Below are positions 16,008-25,339 of a stretch of 42,418 nucleotides of DNA, one piece after another. How positions within the stretch are numbered: position 1 is the first letter of the stretch; every line of letters begins with the position of its first letter. A model generated the notes under the pieces. It saw only the letters and a program-made list of their open reading frames with translations, searched no databases and was not told the origin of the DNA. This DNA comes from Streptococcus sp. DD10 (GTDB lineage Bacteria; Bacillota; Bacilli; Lactobacillales; Streptococcaceae). The translations under genes and the position numbers were made by a program. Location: NCBI RefSeq assembly GCF_001578805.1, contig NZ_KQ969158.1, positions 28,490-70,907 of the forward strand, in the 5' to 3' direction.

Positions 16008-17354
16008 ATGAAAAGGATTATTTCTTTGTACAAAAAGTGGAATCAGGATTTGGAGACAAATTTTGGGATGAGTTTGATGATGATCAACTTCTTAACAAAT
16101 GGACTGATTTTTTTAGCTTGTTTTAGTGTATTTTTATTGACGGATATACGCATGCTGATGCAATCAAAACTGGATTTAGAAGCAGTTCCTTCCCTACTAG
16201 GTTCTTTCTTGTCTATTGGGTTTTATGCCTTGTTCTTATGCTTTTTTATTCCTAATATTTTTGTGCTTCTGTACTTCATTTTCCGTTGGGACAGCCTTCG
16301 AAAAAAAGACGTAAAAAACGAGATGAAACGGCAGGAGATTCATTTGAAAACAAACCATAAGAGGTATACTTCTGTATTGTGGTTTGGTTTATTTGGGTCC
16401 TTTTTGGAAGCTCTCATCATTTTCTTAGTGAAGGATATGACCTTCTATGACTGGAACGAGACCTTGATCAACAGTCAAAAACACGGTTTGATCTGGACAG
16501 GATCCTATCCTACCTTTTTTACCCTCGATTTTCTTTGCCTTCTGGCTTTGATCGTTTACTCTTACCGAGATGCGAACTCCCTCTCGCCCCTCTTGAACGT
16601 GTTGTGCATCGGAGGCATTCTCACCGGAGCCATCCTTCTAATCGTGTTTGATATTCAGCTACAAGTTTTTGGATGTCATACCTTGTTTTTACTGGTATAT
16701 TCCATCCAGTTATTGCGTATCCGAATGAGAGAATGGCAGGAGAAAAGGGAGGAATTTGTTTATGATAATCAACTTCTTCAATACTTACATCAATGGCTTA
16801 ATCATTCATGGAATTGGCCTTGGCTGGGACTACTTCTTGCTTTACCAACTCTAGCAGTGATTGTGATGTTTCTCATGTTGTTTGGTCAGCAACCTGATTC
16901 TATTATCAAAGCGTGGACGAATACAGCAGATTGGACATTCTCAGACAAGATTCCACCTCAAAACCTGGTGGTTGATGAACACTACCTTTGTACAGTAGCA
17001 GCGGGTGGTCATGAGAAACTGGTCAAGCCACAACGGATGGGGGGGCGTCATGGTCACCCTGTCATTGTCAATCGTCAATTGTGCATTGCGAATGCTTTTG
17101 AGCAGGTTTTAGAAGAAAAGTTTCCCCGTTGTCATTATTTTGTACGAAGTTTATACGATCGTTATGGCTATCCTTTTGCACAACATATCAAAAATAAATG
17201 GTTGATGGATGCGATTTACTTGATTATGAAGCCGTTGGAATGGTTCTTTCTGCTTGTTCTGTATATTGTCGATCGTCAACCAGAAAATCGGATTGCGATG
17301 CAGTATATTCATCCCCTACCCAAAGAGGATGAATTAGATTCCCGAATCGGTTAA
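16008..17354 (+). CDS. Multi-pass membrane protein, DUF6688-like
   Basis: 448-aa integral membrane protein with about seven hydrophobic segments (for example LTNGLIFLACFSVFLL, LALPTLAVIVMFLMLFG and WFFLLVLYIVD). The conserved C-terminal part includes YLCTVAAGGHEKLVKPQR, HPVIVNRQLCIANAFE and MKPLEWFFLLVLYIVD, which I associate from memory with DUF6688. Function is unknown. The conserved soluble loop with Cys and His residues suggests an enzymatic or metal-binding role, which is a guess. The start is ATG 16008 with AGAAGAGG just upstream; GTG 16005 in frame is too close to it. The 282 nt before it hold no gene, only a weak hairpin (CTAGAA/TTCTAG near 15732). Confidence 0.75.
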   Translation: MKRIISLYKKWNQDLETNFGMSLMMINFLTNGLIFLACFSVFLLTDIRMLMQSKLDLEAVPSLLGSFLSIGFYALFLCFFIPNIFVLLYFIFRWDSLRKKDVKNEMKRQEIHLKTNHKRYTSVLWFGLFGSFLEALIIFLVKDMTFYDWNETLINSQKHGLIWTGSYPTFFTLDFLCLLALIVYSYRDANSLSPLLNVLCIGGILTGAILLIVFDIQLQVFGCHTLFLLVYSIQLLRIRMREWQEKREEFVYDNQLLQYLHQWLNHSWNWPWLGLLLALPTLAVIVMFLMLFGQQPDSIIKAWTNTADWTFSDKIPPQNLVVDEHYLCTVAAGGHEKLVKPQRMGGRHGHPVIVNRQLCIANAFEQVLEEKFPRCHYFVRSLYDRYGYPFAQHIKNKWLMDAIYLIMKPLEWFFLLVLYIVDRQPENRIAMQYIHPLPKEDELDSRIG

Positions 17355-17542
17355 ACAGTGGTCTCAACTACTAAAACTTAATAATAAAACGAGGTGACGT
17401 TTAAAAAAATAGTTGATAAATGTTGCAGAGAAAAGTGTTGTCTTTTCATGTACCCTATTTATGAAGATTGGGAACCTTGTTTTAGCTTTCCATGATGACT
17501 AAAATTGTAGCAAAGCTCTTGCTCCTCAACTAGGCTTTAAAA

Positions 17543-17571
17543 TTGTAAAATAAATCAAAATAAGATAGAAT
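17543..17571 (+). promoter_or_regulatory. Promoter of the lipoprotein gene
   Basis: TTGTAA (17543-17548), a 17-bp spacer and TAGAAT (17566-17571). Confidence 0.65.
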
Positions 17572-17605
17572 AGGAGAGAATGTATACCAGGTAAAGGAAA
17601 AAATC

Positions 17606-18094
17606 ATGAAGCGAATGGCTTATGTGCTATTAGTGGGTTTGTTGGTTTGTATGACTGCCTGTTCTAGCCAAGCTCAAAACAAAACAAACGAAGTAAACCA
17701 ATCAGAAGCACAAGCGAGTACAAATCAGCCTCAAATGAACATCGAAGAAATTGTAGAGGGAAACTATGCTAGTGTAGCTGGTATTTGGGTCAGCGATAGT
17801 GGAGAACGATTGGTCTTCAATGCATCAGGTCTTGCGACTAGCAACTATCAGCCAGAAGCAGCTACCTTGACTTATTTTGGAACAGCCGAGATGATAGTTG
17901 TTGGTTCAGGCACCTTAAAAAGTACTTTTCTGCTCGAGATGATACCTGCAGGAGTAACCATTCCAGAGCAGGTGGATGATGCAGGAAATCTCCTTTTTCA
18001 AGACAATTCTGATGCAAGCAAGGATCGCTTGTGGACCGGGACAGGTAGTTATCCTTTCTTAGAAACAGGTCATTTTTTTTATCGTGTAGAATAA
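17606..18094 (+). CDS. Lipoprotein with DUF6287-like domain
   Basis: 162-aa exported lipoprotein. The N-terminus MKRMAYVLLVGLLVCMTACSS has a type II signal peptide with lipobox MTAC. A Ser/Gln/Asn-rich linker follows, then a domain beginning MNIEEIVEGNYASVAGIWV that resembles DUF6287, found in many streptococcal lipoproteins. Role unknown; it is attached to the outer face of the membrane. The ATG at 17606 follows AAAGGA. The gene is monocistronic, ends at a bidirectional terminator and is convergent with the GH92 gene. Confidence 0.8.
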   Translation: MKRMAYVLLVGLLVCMTACSSQAQNKTNEVNQSEAQASTNQPQMNIEEIVEGNYASVAGIWVSDSGERLVFNASGLATSNYQPEAATLTYFGTAEMIVVGSGTLKSTFLLEMIPAGVTIPEQVDDAGNLLFQDNSDASKDRLWTGTGSYPFLETGHFFYRVE

Positions 18095-18124
18095 AAGCTA
18101 GTTGGAATTATCCAACTAGCTTTT
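18093..18124. terminator. Bidirectional terminator
   Basis: Perfect arms AAAAGCTAGTTGGA and TCCAACTAGCTTTT with a 4-nt loop. It lies between convergent genes, overlapping the stop region of both. Confidence 0.9.
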
Positions 18125-20189
18125 ATGGTATCCAAGAAAGAGTAAACTCAATTTGTTTTGTTTCAAGTAGTTCTTGATGGCTGATGGATTGTATACATTT
18201 CTCATCAGCTGTGCATCTTGAGACAAAGAAGTGGTGTGGTAGGTTTCTGTGAGCTCGAATATGTATCCAGTGATTTTTTTCTGGTAGATAGAATTTTATA
18301 TGATTAAAGAGGGGAATGCCCAGCTGGTAGATTGGCTTGCCAGGACAGCTTGGATAGAGTCCGAGAGCAGACCAGATGTACCAAGCTGAGAGACTGCCAT
18401 TGTCTTCGTCTTCTGGATAGGCTTGAAAGTTAGCTTGAAAAGCTTGTTCTCTAATTGTTTTGACGAGGAGGCTGGTAAAGTGAGATGATAAACTATGTTG
18501 AAAGAGGTATGGGATATGAAAGCTAGGTTGGTTAGAGATAGCGACTTGGGCAAAGGGAGCAGTCGCCATTTCAGACATTTCGTGTATTTCATAACCATAA
18601 CCTAAAGTTTCAAAGTTGGCTGGTGATTTACATAGGGTCTCTAGATAATGTGTAAAGGCTTCTGGACCTCCCATAAGTTCTTTTAGGCCGTCGATATCGT
18701 GGGGGACAGCAAGTGTTGCCTGAATGGCTGAGCATTCGGCATAGTCACTACCCCATCTAGTAGGGGAAAAGTCGAGTGAAAAGTTCCCATTAGCTAGTTT
18801 TCCCTGCATATAACCAGTTTTTGGGTTGTAGAGATGACGATAGTTTTTTGACTGTCTCAGATAGTGTTTGGCGATAGTCGTTTCTTCTAACTTTTGAGCG
18901 ACAGTTGCAATACAAAAATAGTCGAGAGTATGGCTAACACTTTCATGATGGTCCTTGGAGAGGTAGCCGAACTGTTGGTATTGTTCTAACCCTTGTCTTC
19001 CATGTATCTGCAAGGGATCTTCTTTGGTAGCAGTATCTACCATGGCTGAGAGGATTCTTTTTTCTAGCTGAGGGGCTATTTCTTTGACGCATGCATCTGC
19101 TAGTACCCCATCTATTAGGGTTCCGGGCATCATCCCTCTCTCATCAGGTGCGAGCCATTTGGGTAAAAATCCGGTCTCTTCATAGCTGTTTAAGAATCCT
19201 TCTAAAAAGTCAGGATATTTATCAGACAAAATCAAACTATAAAGAGGAAAACTTGTCCGGTATAGATCCCAAAAACCAATATTCGTAAAGAGTTTTCCAG
19301 GACGGATTTTTCCGGTTAAGAGATTGATGTGCTGGTCTTTTCCGCTTTGATCCACTTCGTAAAAGGTTTGTGGAAAAAGAAAGAGACGATAAAGACAATG
19401 GTCAAAAAGTTTGCGATCACAATCCCCTTCATCCACTATATCGAAGCGATGAAGGTAGGTTTCCCAAGCTTTTTTGCTAGCTTTTTTAAGTTCGTCAAAA
19501 CTTTCGACCGGTAGGTTGACTTGCGCCTGTAGCTCAGACAGATAGGAAGTTCCAAGTTTTATCTCCAGATGACTTGTCTCAAATTGAAGGTACCAATCTT
19601 CGCCAATCTGTTCGATAGTTGAAATTGGGTGACTACTTTTCATGCTAAAAAAGAAAGTCAAATCCAGTTTTGTAGTTGGCGTTTTCTGGTGGATGGTTCC
19701 ATTTAGCTGGTAGTTGTTATCTTTTTTGAGTTGGGCATGCTTTTCACTATGAAGAATGAGAGCGATGTTTTTTCCATGCTCTTGTTTGAACGTAAGGATA
19801 GCTCCGTAGGTATTGGCAGTTACCTCGCTTGTGATTTGATAGCGTGTGGAATGAAGTTTGAGATAGTGAGGATGAAAGATGGCTTCGTTCAATTGATAAG
19901 AGGATTGGCGGTGAAAGAGATCGGTTTCACGTGGTTTTTCACTGACGGGTGTTAGGAGGAGCCAAGCATAATCTCCTATCCAAGGGCTAGGTTGATGGGT
20001 GAGACGGATTCCTTGATAGATGGGGAGGTTGGGATTGAAAAACCAAGCTCCTTGATTGTCCGTTGTTTGAGGGGTAAAGTAGTTCATGCCAAAGGGGACC
20101 CCTGTATAAGGCAGGGTATTTCCGTTTGAGTAGGCAGGATGGCTATCGCTCCCATATCGAGTGTCAATGCTTTCTACGATCGTTTTCAT
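18123..20189 (-). CDS. GH92 alpha-1,2-mannosidase
   Basis: 688-aa calcium-dependent exo-mannosidase, the counterpart of pneumococcal SpGH92 (SP_2145), removing alpha-1,2-linked mannose from high-mannose N-glycans. Family signatures are GFWDLYRTSFPLYSLI, PHDIDGLKELMGG, NQPSFHIPYLF and the C-terminal DEDNGSLSAWYIWSALGLYP. An H536-E537 pair (YEIHEMSEM) resembles the His-Glu pair linked to alpha-1,2 specificity in Bacteroides GH92 enzymes; that assignment is an inference. No signal peptide, so it probably acts on imported glycans. The ATG at 20189 follows AAGGAGTGA. It is divergent from the GH125 gene, sharing a 213-bp control region with a cre-like site. Confidence 0.93.
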   Translation of the reverse strand: MKTIVESIDTRYGSDSHPAYSNGNTLPYTGVPFGMNYFTPQTTDNQGAWFFNPNLPIYQGIRLTHQPSPWIGDYAWLLLTPVSEKPRETDLFHRQSSYQLNEAIFHPHYLKLHSTRYQITSEVTANTYGAILTFKQEHGKNIALILHSEKHAQLKKDNNYQLNGTIHQKTPTTKLDLTFFFSMKSSHPISTIEQIGEDWYLQFETSHLEIKLGTSYLSELQAQVNLPVESFDELKKASKKAWETYLHRFDIVDEGDCDRKLFDHCLYRLFLFPQTFYEVDQSGKDQHINLLTGKIRPGKLFTNIGFWDLYRTSFPLYSLILSDKYPDFLEGFLNSYEETGFLPKWLAPDERGMMPGTLIDGVLADACVKEIAPQLEKRILSAMVDTATKEDPLQIHGRQGLEQYQQFGYLSKDHHESVSHTLDYFCIATVAQKLEETTIAKHYLRQSKNYRHLYNPKTGYMQGKLANGNFSLDFSPTRWGSDYAECSAIQATLAVPHDIDGLKELMGGPEAFTHYLETLCKSPANFETLGYGYEIHEMSEMATAPFAQVAISNQPSFHIPYLFQHSLSSHFTSLLVKTIREQAFQANFQAYPEDEDNGSLSAWYIWSALGLYPSCPGKPIYQLGIPLFNHIKFYLPEKNHWIHIRAHRNLPHHFFVSRCTADEKCIQSISHQELLETKQIEFTLSWIP

Positions 20190-20236
20190 ATAGTTATCAC
20201 TCCTTTTTTTTCTATTTTAACAGAAAAAAAGAATGA

Positions 20237-20252
20237 TAGAAAACGCTTTCTA
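20237..20252. promoter_or_regulatory. cre-like CcpA operator between the GH92 and GH125 genes
   Basis: TAGAAAACGCTTTCTA is a perfect 16-bp palindrome differing from the cre consensus (WTGNAARCGNWWWCAW) only at the two symmetric T/A positions. It is placed to govern both divergent transcripts. A -10-like TATACT lies at 20316-20321 for the rightward genes. Confidence 0.7.
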
Positions 20253-20402
20253 AAATTTAAGAATTTTGTGGAAAAAGGACTAACATTTGTGTATGTATTT
20301 TCTGAAAAAAAACTTTATACTGAAAATAGAGTCGTGTAGTGTGTTTGTTTTGGGATCATCACAAAAGATCTAGACGCTAAGGTATCAGAAGGGAGAGAAC
20401 AG

Positions 20403-21680
20403 ATGAAGTATTCAAAAGAGATAGTAAGAAATTGGTTGGATAACATTGCTGAAAAGGCTAAAAATCACCCTAATTGGGTAGCTGTTTTTGAGCGTTGTTA
20501 TACGGATACACTGGATCATACAGTTGAAATTTTGGAAGATGGGACGACTTTTGTTTTAACAGGGGATATTCCTGCGATGTGGTTACGGGATTCAACTGCT
20601 CAAATAAAGCCCTATCTACCAGTTGCGAAGAGAGAACCGAATATTCGCTCGATGATTGCAGGGCTAGTCAAACGCCAGATGCGCTTTATCCTACATGATC
20701 CCTATGCAAATGCTTTTAACATCGAGGAGAACTGGAAGGGACACCATACAACGGATTTCACTAATTTATCAGGATGGATCTGGGAACGTAAATATGAAGT
20801 AGACTCTCTCTGCTACCCTTTGCAGTTGGCTTACCTACTATGGAAGGAAACTGGTGAGACAGAACAATTCGATGCTGCTTTTGTTGCAGCGAGTAGAGAG
20901 ATTTTACAAGTTTGGACAGTAGAACAGGATCATCGAAAATCACCCTATCGTTTTGAGCGACAGACAGATCGAAAAGAAGATACGTTGGTTAATGACGGTC
21001 AGGGGCCGGCCTTTGCTTTGACAGGTATGACATGGTCAGGATTTAGACCGAGTGATGATCGTTGTGAATACAGCTATCTCATTCCGTCAAACATGTTTGC
21101 AGTGGTGGTGTTAGGCTATCTAGAAGAAATCTTTAGTCAACTGGAGTTGAGCGGTTATGAGGAAGTTACCAAACAAGCTAAAAAATTGCAGGCAGAAATT
21201 CGCCAAGGGATAGAAGAATATGGCTATACTCATAATCAGAAGGGAGAAAAAATATTTGCTTTTGAAGTAGACGGATTGGGAAATGCAAGTGTGATGGATG
21301 ATCCTAATGTGCCGAGCTTACTTGCTGCTCCTTATCTGGGTTATTGTACGATCGAAGATGAGGTCTATCAGTGTACTCGAAAGACAATTCTTAGTTCTGA
21401 GAATCCCTACTACTATGAAGGCAAGTATGCGGCTGGTTTGGGAAGTTCCCATACTTTTTATCGGTATATTTGGCCGATTGCTCTTGCAATAGAGGGCTTG
21501 ACTACTAGGGATAGAGTAGAAAAAGCCCGCATTTTAGACCTTTTAGTTGCGTGTGATGGTGGAACAGGTCTGATGCATGAGAGTTTTCATGTAGATGATC
21601 CGAGTCACTACTCACGTGAATGGTTTTCTTGGGCCAATATGATGTTTTGTGAGTTGGTTCTTGATTACTACAATGAATAA
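20403..21680 (+). CDS. GH125 exo-alpha-1,6-mannosidase
   Basis: 425-aa inverting glycosidase matching pneumococcal SpGH125 (SP_2144), which trims alpha-1,6-mannose of the N-glycan core. Visible conserved blocks are TGDIPAMWLRDSTAQ near the N-terminus, DPYANAFN, WERKYEVDSLCYPL, GPAFALTGMTWSGFRPSDD, DDPNVPSLLA and the C-terminal GGTGLMHESFH. There is no signal peptide. The ATG at 20403 is preceded by GGGAGAG. It is the first gene of the rightward operon GH125-GH38-ROK-GH20. Confidence 0.95.
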   Translation: MKYSKEIVRNWLDNIAEKAKNHPNWVAVFERCYTDTLDHTVEILEDGTTFVLTGDIPAMWLRDSTAQIKPYLPVAKREPNIRSMIAGLVKRQMRFILHDPYANAFNIEENWKGHHTTDFTNLSGWIWERKYEVDSLCYPLQLAYLLWKETGETEQFDAAFVAASREILQVWTVEQDHRKSPYRFERQTDRKEDTLVNDGQGPAFALTGMTWSGFRPSDDRCEYSYLIPSNMFAVVVLGYLEEIFSQLELSGYEEVTKQAKKLQAEIRQGIEEYGYTHNQKGEKIFAFEVDGLGNASVMDDPNVPSLLAAPYLGYCTIEDEVYQCTRKTILSSENPYYYEGKYAAGLGSSHTFYRYIWPIALAIEGLTTRDRVEKARILDLLVACDGGTGLMHESFHVDDPSHYSREWFSWANMMFCELVLDYYNE

Positions 21681-21778
21681 GATATAGTATCTTTTACATT
21701 TTTAGTTAGCTTAATGGACTTATGATTGTAGGTAAGGAGTACCTGTTGTGCGTTAGAACTCACTACAAATACGAACAA

Positions 21779-21792
21779 TGCAATCGAAAACG
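21779..21792 (+). promoter_or_regulatory. Weak cre-like site before the GH38 gene
   Basis: TGCAATCGAAAACG matches TGNAANCGNWNNCA except for the last base. It lies in the 137-nt gap between the GH125 and GH38 genes, 26 nt before the GH38 start. It may be chance. Confidence 0.3.
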
Positions 21793-21817
21793 AGAAAAAT
21801 TAAATAGAGGTTATATT

Positions 21818-24448
21818 ATGGAAAATATCGTTGTCCATATCATTTCACACAGTCATTGGGATAGAGAGTGGTACCAATCTTTTGAAAGCCATCGTATGCA
21901 GTTGGTGGAGTTATTTGATGACTTATTTGAACTTTTTGAGACAGACCCAGATTTCAAGTCCTTTCACTTAGATGGGCAGATAATCGTTTTGGATGATTAC
22001 TTGGCTATTCGTCCTGAAAATAGAGACAGGCTTCAACGCTATATTGACGAAGGAAAACTTAAGATTGGCCCCTTTTATATCTTGCAGGATGATTATCTCA
22101 TCTCAAGTGAGGCAAATGTCCGCAATACTCTTATCGGTCAACAAGAATGTGCTAAATGGGGCAAGTCTACACAAATTGGTTACTTCCCAGATACCTTTGG
22201 GAATATGGGGCAGGCTCCTCAAATTTTACAAAAATCTGGGCTACATGTGGCGGCTTTTGGGCGTGGTGTGAAACCTATTGGTTTTGATAATCAAGTGCTT
22301 GAGGGAGAACAATTTACCTCTCAGTTTTCAGAGATGTACTGGCAAGGGGCTGATGGGAGTCGGATTTTAGGGATTCTCTTTGCTAACTGGTATAGTAATG
22401 GGAATGAAATCCCGGTTGAAAAAGAAGAAGCACTAACTTTTTGGAAACAAAAACTAGCGGATGTGCGTGACTATGCGTCAACCAATCAGTGGCTCATTAT
22501 GAATGGGTGTGACCACCAACCGGTTCAAAAAAATCTTAGTGAAGCCATTCGAGTCGCAAATGAATTATTTCCAGATGTAACCTTTGTTCATAGTTCTTTT
22601 GATGATTATATCAAGGCAGTGGAAGGAGCCCTTCCTGAGCAGTTGTCAACCGTATCTGGTGAATTGACAAGTCAGGAGACAGATGGCTGGTACACACTTG
22701 CAAACACGGCATCATCTCGTCTTTATCTCAAGCAAGCCTTCCAAAAAAATAGTAATCTTCTGGAGCAGGTAGTAGAGCCGTTGACGATTATCACGGGTGG
22801 GAAGAATCACAAGGACCAACTAACGTATGCTTGGAAGACCTTGCTTCAAAATGCACCTCACGACAGTATTTGTGGCTGTAGTGTAGATGAGGTTCATAGG
22901 GAGATGGAAACTCGTTATGCCAAGGTAGAACAGGTTGCTTCTTTTGTTAAGGAGAATCTTCTTCATGATTGGAAATCTAAACTTCATAGTCAATCCGCTA
23001 AGAGTGACCTGCTCTTTACTGTTATCAATACAGGTCTACATGAGAAAATGGATACGGTATCGGTAGATATGACGATAGAGATGTGTGATTTTCATAGCAC
23101 CCACCCGACAGAAGCCTATAAGAAAATGTCTGCGCTTAGTTTACCAAGTTATGTCGTTCAGGATATGGAAGGCCAACTGATAGAGGCAAAAGTAGAAGAC
23201 TTGGGGGCTCATTTTCATTATGAATTGCCAAAAGATAAATTTCGTCAAGCATATATTGCCCGTCAAGTGCGGGTGACCCTACCTATTCGTTTGGCTCCCC
23301 TTTCTTGGCAGAGCTTTCAGTTGCTAGAAGGAAAGATGCAGGAGAGTTCTGGACTCTATCAAAATGGTGTCATTGATACGCCTTATTTAACCGTAAGCTT
23401 GGATGAGGGAGTGACAGTTTATGATAAAACTACAAATGAGGCGTACGAAGATTTCATGCTCTTTGAAGATTGTGGGGATATCGGAAATGAGTATATCTAT
23501 TTTCAACCTAAAAACAGCCAACCGATTTATGCTCAACTAGTAGAAAATCAGGTGTTGGTAAATAATGCAAGGTATAGCACTGTTTTGCTAAAGCATGAGT
23601 TGACGATTCCAGTAAGTGCAGATGAAGTATTGGATGCGGAACAGAGAGGTCTCGTCGAATTCATGCATAGAAGAGCAGGACGTTCAAGTCAATATACGAC
23701 TCTCCACTTAGAAACCGAGATGACGGTGTTCGCAGATTGTCCTCAGATTCGCTTTAAAACCCGTTTTACGAACAATGCAAAAGATCATCGAATCCGAGTC
23801 CTTTTTAAGACGCACAATAGTAGTCAAACGAATGATTCAGAAAGCATCTATGAAGTAGTTCGTCGCCCAAATCAACCAGCGTCAGTTTGGGTGAATCCTG
23901 AAAACCCGCAACATCAACAATCATTTGTCAGTCTCTATGACCAAGAAAAAGCAGTTACGGTCAGCAATATTGGGCTTAATGAATATGAAATCCTAGGGAA
24001 TGATACCATTGCTGTCACAATCTTGCGCGCATCAGGAGAGCTAGGAGATTGGGGATATTTCCCTACACCAGAAGCCCAGTGTTTACGAGATTTTGAGGTT
24101 GAATTTGCAGTAGAATGCCATCAACCAGACGAACGATTTGCAGCTTATCGTCGGGCCAAGGCACTTGCCACACCATTCACAGGCTTACAAATCAAACGGC
24201 AAGAAGGGGAGGTAGCATTAGCTGGACAAGCTCTAAAACATCCAGCGCTCAGTCTCCCACAGGTTTGTCCAACAGCTTTCAAACTGGCTGAGGATGGTTC
24301 TGGTAGGGTTTTGCGCTATTATAATATGAGTCAAGAAAATGTTCGTGTCACGGAAAGTCAGCAATGTCAGCTCGATCTGTTAGAACGTCCTTATCCAGTC
24401 CATAGTGGGCTGTTAGCTCCGCAGGAGATTCGTACTGAGTTACTTTAA
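21818..24448 (+). CDS. GH38 alpha-mannosidase
   Basis: 876-aa zinc-dependent retaining alpha-mannosidase, counterpart of SP_2143 (alpha-1,3-mannosidase type). Near the N-terminus is the metal site HSHWDREW (H11, H13, D15). The presumed nucleophile is D125 in YFPDTFGNMGQ. Further metal ligands are in NAPHDSICGCSVDEVHREM (H348, D349). A large beta-rich C-terminal half follows. I chose ATG 21818 (MENIVVHIISHSHWD), preceded by AGAGG; the longer in-frame start at 21722 adds 32 residues unlike the family. It ends 12 nt before the ROK gene. Confidence 0.94.
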   Translation: MENIVVHIISHSHWDREWYQSFESHRMQLVELFDDLFELFETDPDFKSFHLDGQIIVLDDYLAIRPENRDRLQRYIDEGKLKIGPFYILQDDYLISSEANVRNTLIGQQECAKWGKSTQIGYFPDTFGNMGQAPQILQKSGLHVAAFGRGVKPIGFDNQVLEGEQFTSQFSEMYWQGADGSRILGILFANWYSNGNEIPVEKEEALTFWKQKLADVRDYASTNQWLIMNGCDHQPVQKNLSEAIRVANELFPDVTFVHSSFDDYIKAVEGALPEQLSTVSGELTSQETDGWYTLANTASSRLYLKQAFQKNSNLLEQVVEPLTIITGGKNHKDQLTYAWKTLLQNAPHDSICGCSVDEVHREMETRYAKVEQVASFVKENLLHDWKSKLHSQSAKSDLLFTVINTGLHEKMDTVSVDMTIEMCDFHSTHPTEAYKKMSALSLPSYVVQDMEGQLIEAKVEDLGAHFHYELPKDKFRQAYIARQVRVTLPIRLAPLSWQSFQLLEGKMQESSGLYQNGVIDTPYLTVSLDEGVTVYDKTTNEAYEDFMLFEDCGDIGNEYIYFQPKNSQPIYAQLVENQVLVNNARYSTVLLKHELTIPVSADEVLDAEQRGLVEFMHRRAGRSSQYTTLHLETEMTVFADCPQIRFKTRFTNNAKDHRIRVLFKTHNSSQTNDSESIYEVVRRPNQPASVWVNPENPQHQQSFVSLYDQEKAVTVSNIGLNEYEILGNDTIAVTILRASGELGDWGYFPTPEAQCLRDFEVEFAVECHQPDERFAAYRRAKALATPFTGLQIKRQEGEVALAGQALKHPALSLPQVCPTAFKLAEDGSGRVLRYYNMSQENVRVTESQQCQLDLLERPYPVHSGLLAPQEIRTELL

Positions 24449-24460
24449 TGAGGTGATTTC

Positions 24461-25339
24461 ATGAGTATTGCAACATTTGATATCGGAGGGACAGGCATCA
24501 AGTTTGCCAGTCTGACCCGTGAGGGGGACCTCCTTGAAAAAGACAGCACGCCGACGCCAGATACATTCGAAGAACTGCTGGCCTTTTTGGATAAGGAATT
24601 GAAAAAAAGACACTATGAGGGTATTGCCATCAGCGTTCCAGGAGCGGTCAATCAAGAAACCGGTGTGATTGAGGGCATCAGTGCGGTTCCTTACATTCAT
24701 GGATTTTCCTGGTACGAAGCTTTGGCTCGCTATGATCTGCCCGTTCATCTAGAAAATGATGCCAACTGTGTGGGGCTGAGTGAATTACTGGCCCATCCAG
24801 AGATTGAGAATGCAGCCTGTGTCGTCATTGGGACGGGCATTGGTGGCGCCCTGATCATCAATGGGAAACTCCACCGTGGTCGTCACGGTTTAGGGGGAGA
24901 ATTTGGTTATATGACCACCAAAACCCCAGCTGAAAAGCTCAATAATTGGTCCCAATTAGCATCGACAGGAAATATGGTCCGCTATGTCAATGAAAAAACA
25001 GGACAAACGGACTGGAGTGGCTTACGGATTTATCATGAGGCAGTTAACGGCAATACCCTCTGCCAAGAGGCTATTCAGCGGATGAATCGCCATCTCGCCC
25101 AAGGGATTCTCAATATCCAGTACTTCTTTGATCCAGACGTGATCAGCCTAGGAGGCTCCATCAGTCGCAATCCCGACTTCTTGCTAGGAGTGAAAAAGGC
25201 CATCCAAGACTATGTCGATCGTTATGAAGAATATTCAGTGGTGCCTGAGCTTGTCGCCTGCCATTACCAAGCAGATGCCAATCTCTACGGTGCCTTAGTC
25301 AATTGGTTACAGGAGGAAAAAGCGTGGCCACATTTATAG
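24461..25339 (+). CDS. ROK-family sugar kinase
   Basis: 292-aa kinase of the ROK family, counterpart of SP_2142. It has the phosphate-binding loop [10 protein letters not shown] at the N-terminus, ENDANC with the catalytic-type aspartate, [10 protein letters not shown] and [12 protein letters not shown]. The cysteine-rich zinc motif usual in ROK glucokinases (CxCGxxGC) is absent after GEFGY; the corresponding region reads [12 protein letters not shown], so it belongs to the zinc-free subgroup. In this operon it probably phosphorylates a sugar released by the mannosidases or the hexosaminidase (mannose or GlcNAc). The start is ATG 24461 after GAGGTGA. Its end overlaps the GH20 start by 16 nt. 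Confidence 0.9.
   Translation: MSIATFDIGGTGIKFASLTREGDLLEKDSTPTPDTFEELLAFLDKELKKRHYEGIAISVPGAVNQETGVIEGISAVPYIHGFSWYEALARYDLPVHLENDANCVGLSELLAHPEIENAACVVIGTGIGGALIINGKLHRGRHGLGGEFGYMTTKTPAEKLNNWSQLASTGNMVRYVNEKTGQTDWSGLRIYHEAVNGNTLCQEAIQRMNRHLAQGILNIQYFFDPDVISLGGSISRNPDFLLGVKKAIQDYVDRYEEYSVVPELVACHYQADANLYGALVNWLQEEKAWPHL

Noticed and set aside
21722-21817. Longer N-terminus for the GH38 mannosidase
   Set aside because: The added 32 residues do not resemble the family, and the RBS and conserved start lie at 21818.
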